The position numbers and the translations under genes are program-made. From UMGS1601 sp900553335 (lineage in GTDB: Bacteria > Bacillota > Clostridia > Oscillospirales > Ruminococcaceae), in contig CALEUW010000031.1 in the NCBI GenBank assembly GCA_937920725.1, positions 1 through 14,825 of the forward strand: a stretch of DNA of 14,825 bases. The letters are read 5' to 3'. Shown piece by piece: positions 14,501-14,825 of this stretch (positions are counted from its first letter, which is position 1; every line of letters begins with the position of its first letter). Under the pieces are notes generated by a model. The model had not been told where the DNA came from and did no database searches. It saw only the letters and a program-made list of their open reading frames with translations.

Positions 14501-14825
<325 letters not shown>

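Overview
The window looks like a chromosomal segment of a low-GC anaerobic Firmicute, most likely a gut or rumen Clostridium-like bacterium of the Ruminococcus / Oscillospiraceae type. This is inferred from AT-rich intergenic DNA, strong AGGAGG ribosome binding sites, Firmicute-style two-component and FtsX-type ABC genes, and the form of the tRNA-Asn and rRNA genes. No species can be named from the sequence alone. Almost everything here is signal transduction, and every gene from 2919 rightwards is on the minus strand, co-directional with an rRNA operon entering at the right edge.

Left part (1-2910). The 5' part of a secreted-protein gene (minus strand, signal peptide, cut by the window edge) is divergent from a two-gene plus-strand operon. 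That operon encodes a LytTR response regulator and an AgrC-like GHKL sensor kinase. It ends in a hairpin that also works as the terminator of the convergent operon on the other side.

Middle part (2919-7809, minus strand). One strong promoter (TTGACA-17-TAAAAT) reads through a receiver + HD-GYP protein (predicted c-di-GMP phosphodiesterase), a free-standing HPt protein, a 231-nt leader full of hairpins, and a large membrane hybrid kinase (sensor-HisKA-HATPase-REC-REC). Together these supply every station of a phosphorelay: kinase to its own receivers, to the HPt, to the receiver of the HD-GYP enzyme. The three genes are therefore read as one pathway linking an extracytoplasmic signal to c-di-GMP breakdown.

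Right-middle part (8050-13696, minus strand). An OmpR-type regulator and a HAMP sensor kinase overlap by four bases. They are followed by an ABC ATPase and a duplicated FtsX-type permease, and a strong terminator ends the block. The ABC pair has its own promoter. Just upstream of its -35 box lie two perfect 10-bp repeats spaced 11 bp, overlapping the kinase stop codon. This is the layout expected for binding by the neighbouring OmpR-type regulator, so the module is read as a self-contained stress or antimicrobial-responsive ABC system.

Right edge (13859-14825, minus strand). The tail of an rRNA operon is present: 3' part of 23S, complete 5S, tRNA-Asn(GTT) with encoded CCA, and a perfect 13-bp terminator. 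About 205 bp beyond the tRNA lies a near-exact second copy of the tRNA-Asn 3' end (29 of 30 bases), followed by its own terminator. The DNA between the two copies is rich in inverted repeats. It looks like an integration scar or a disrupted tRNA copy.
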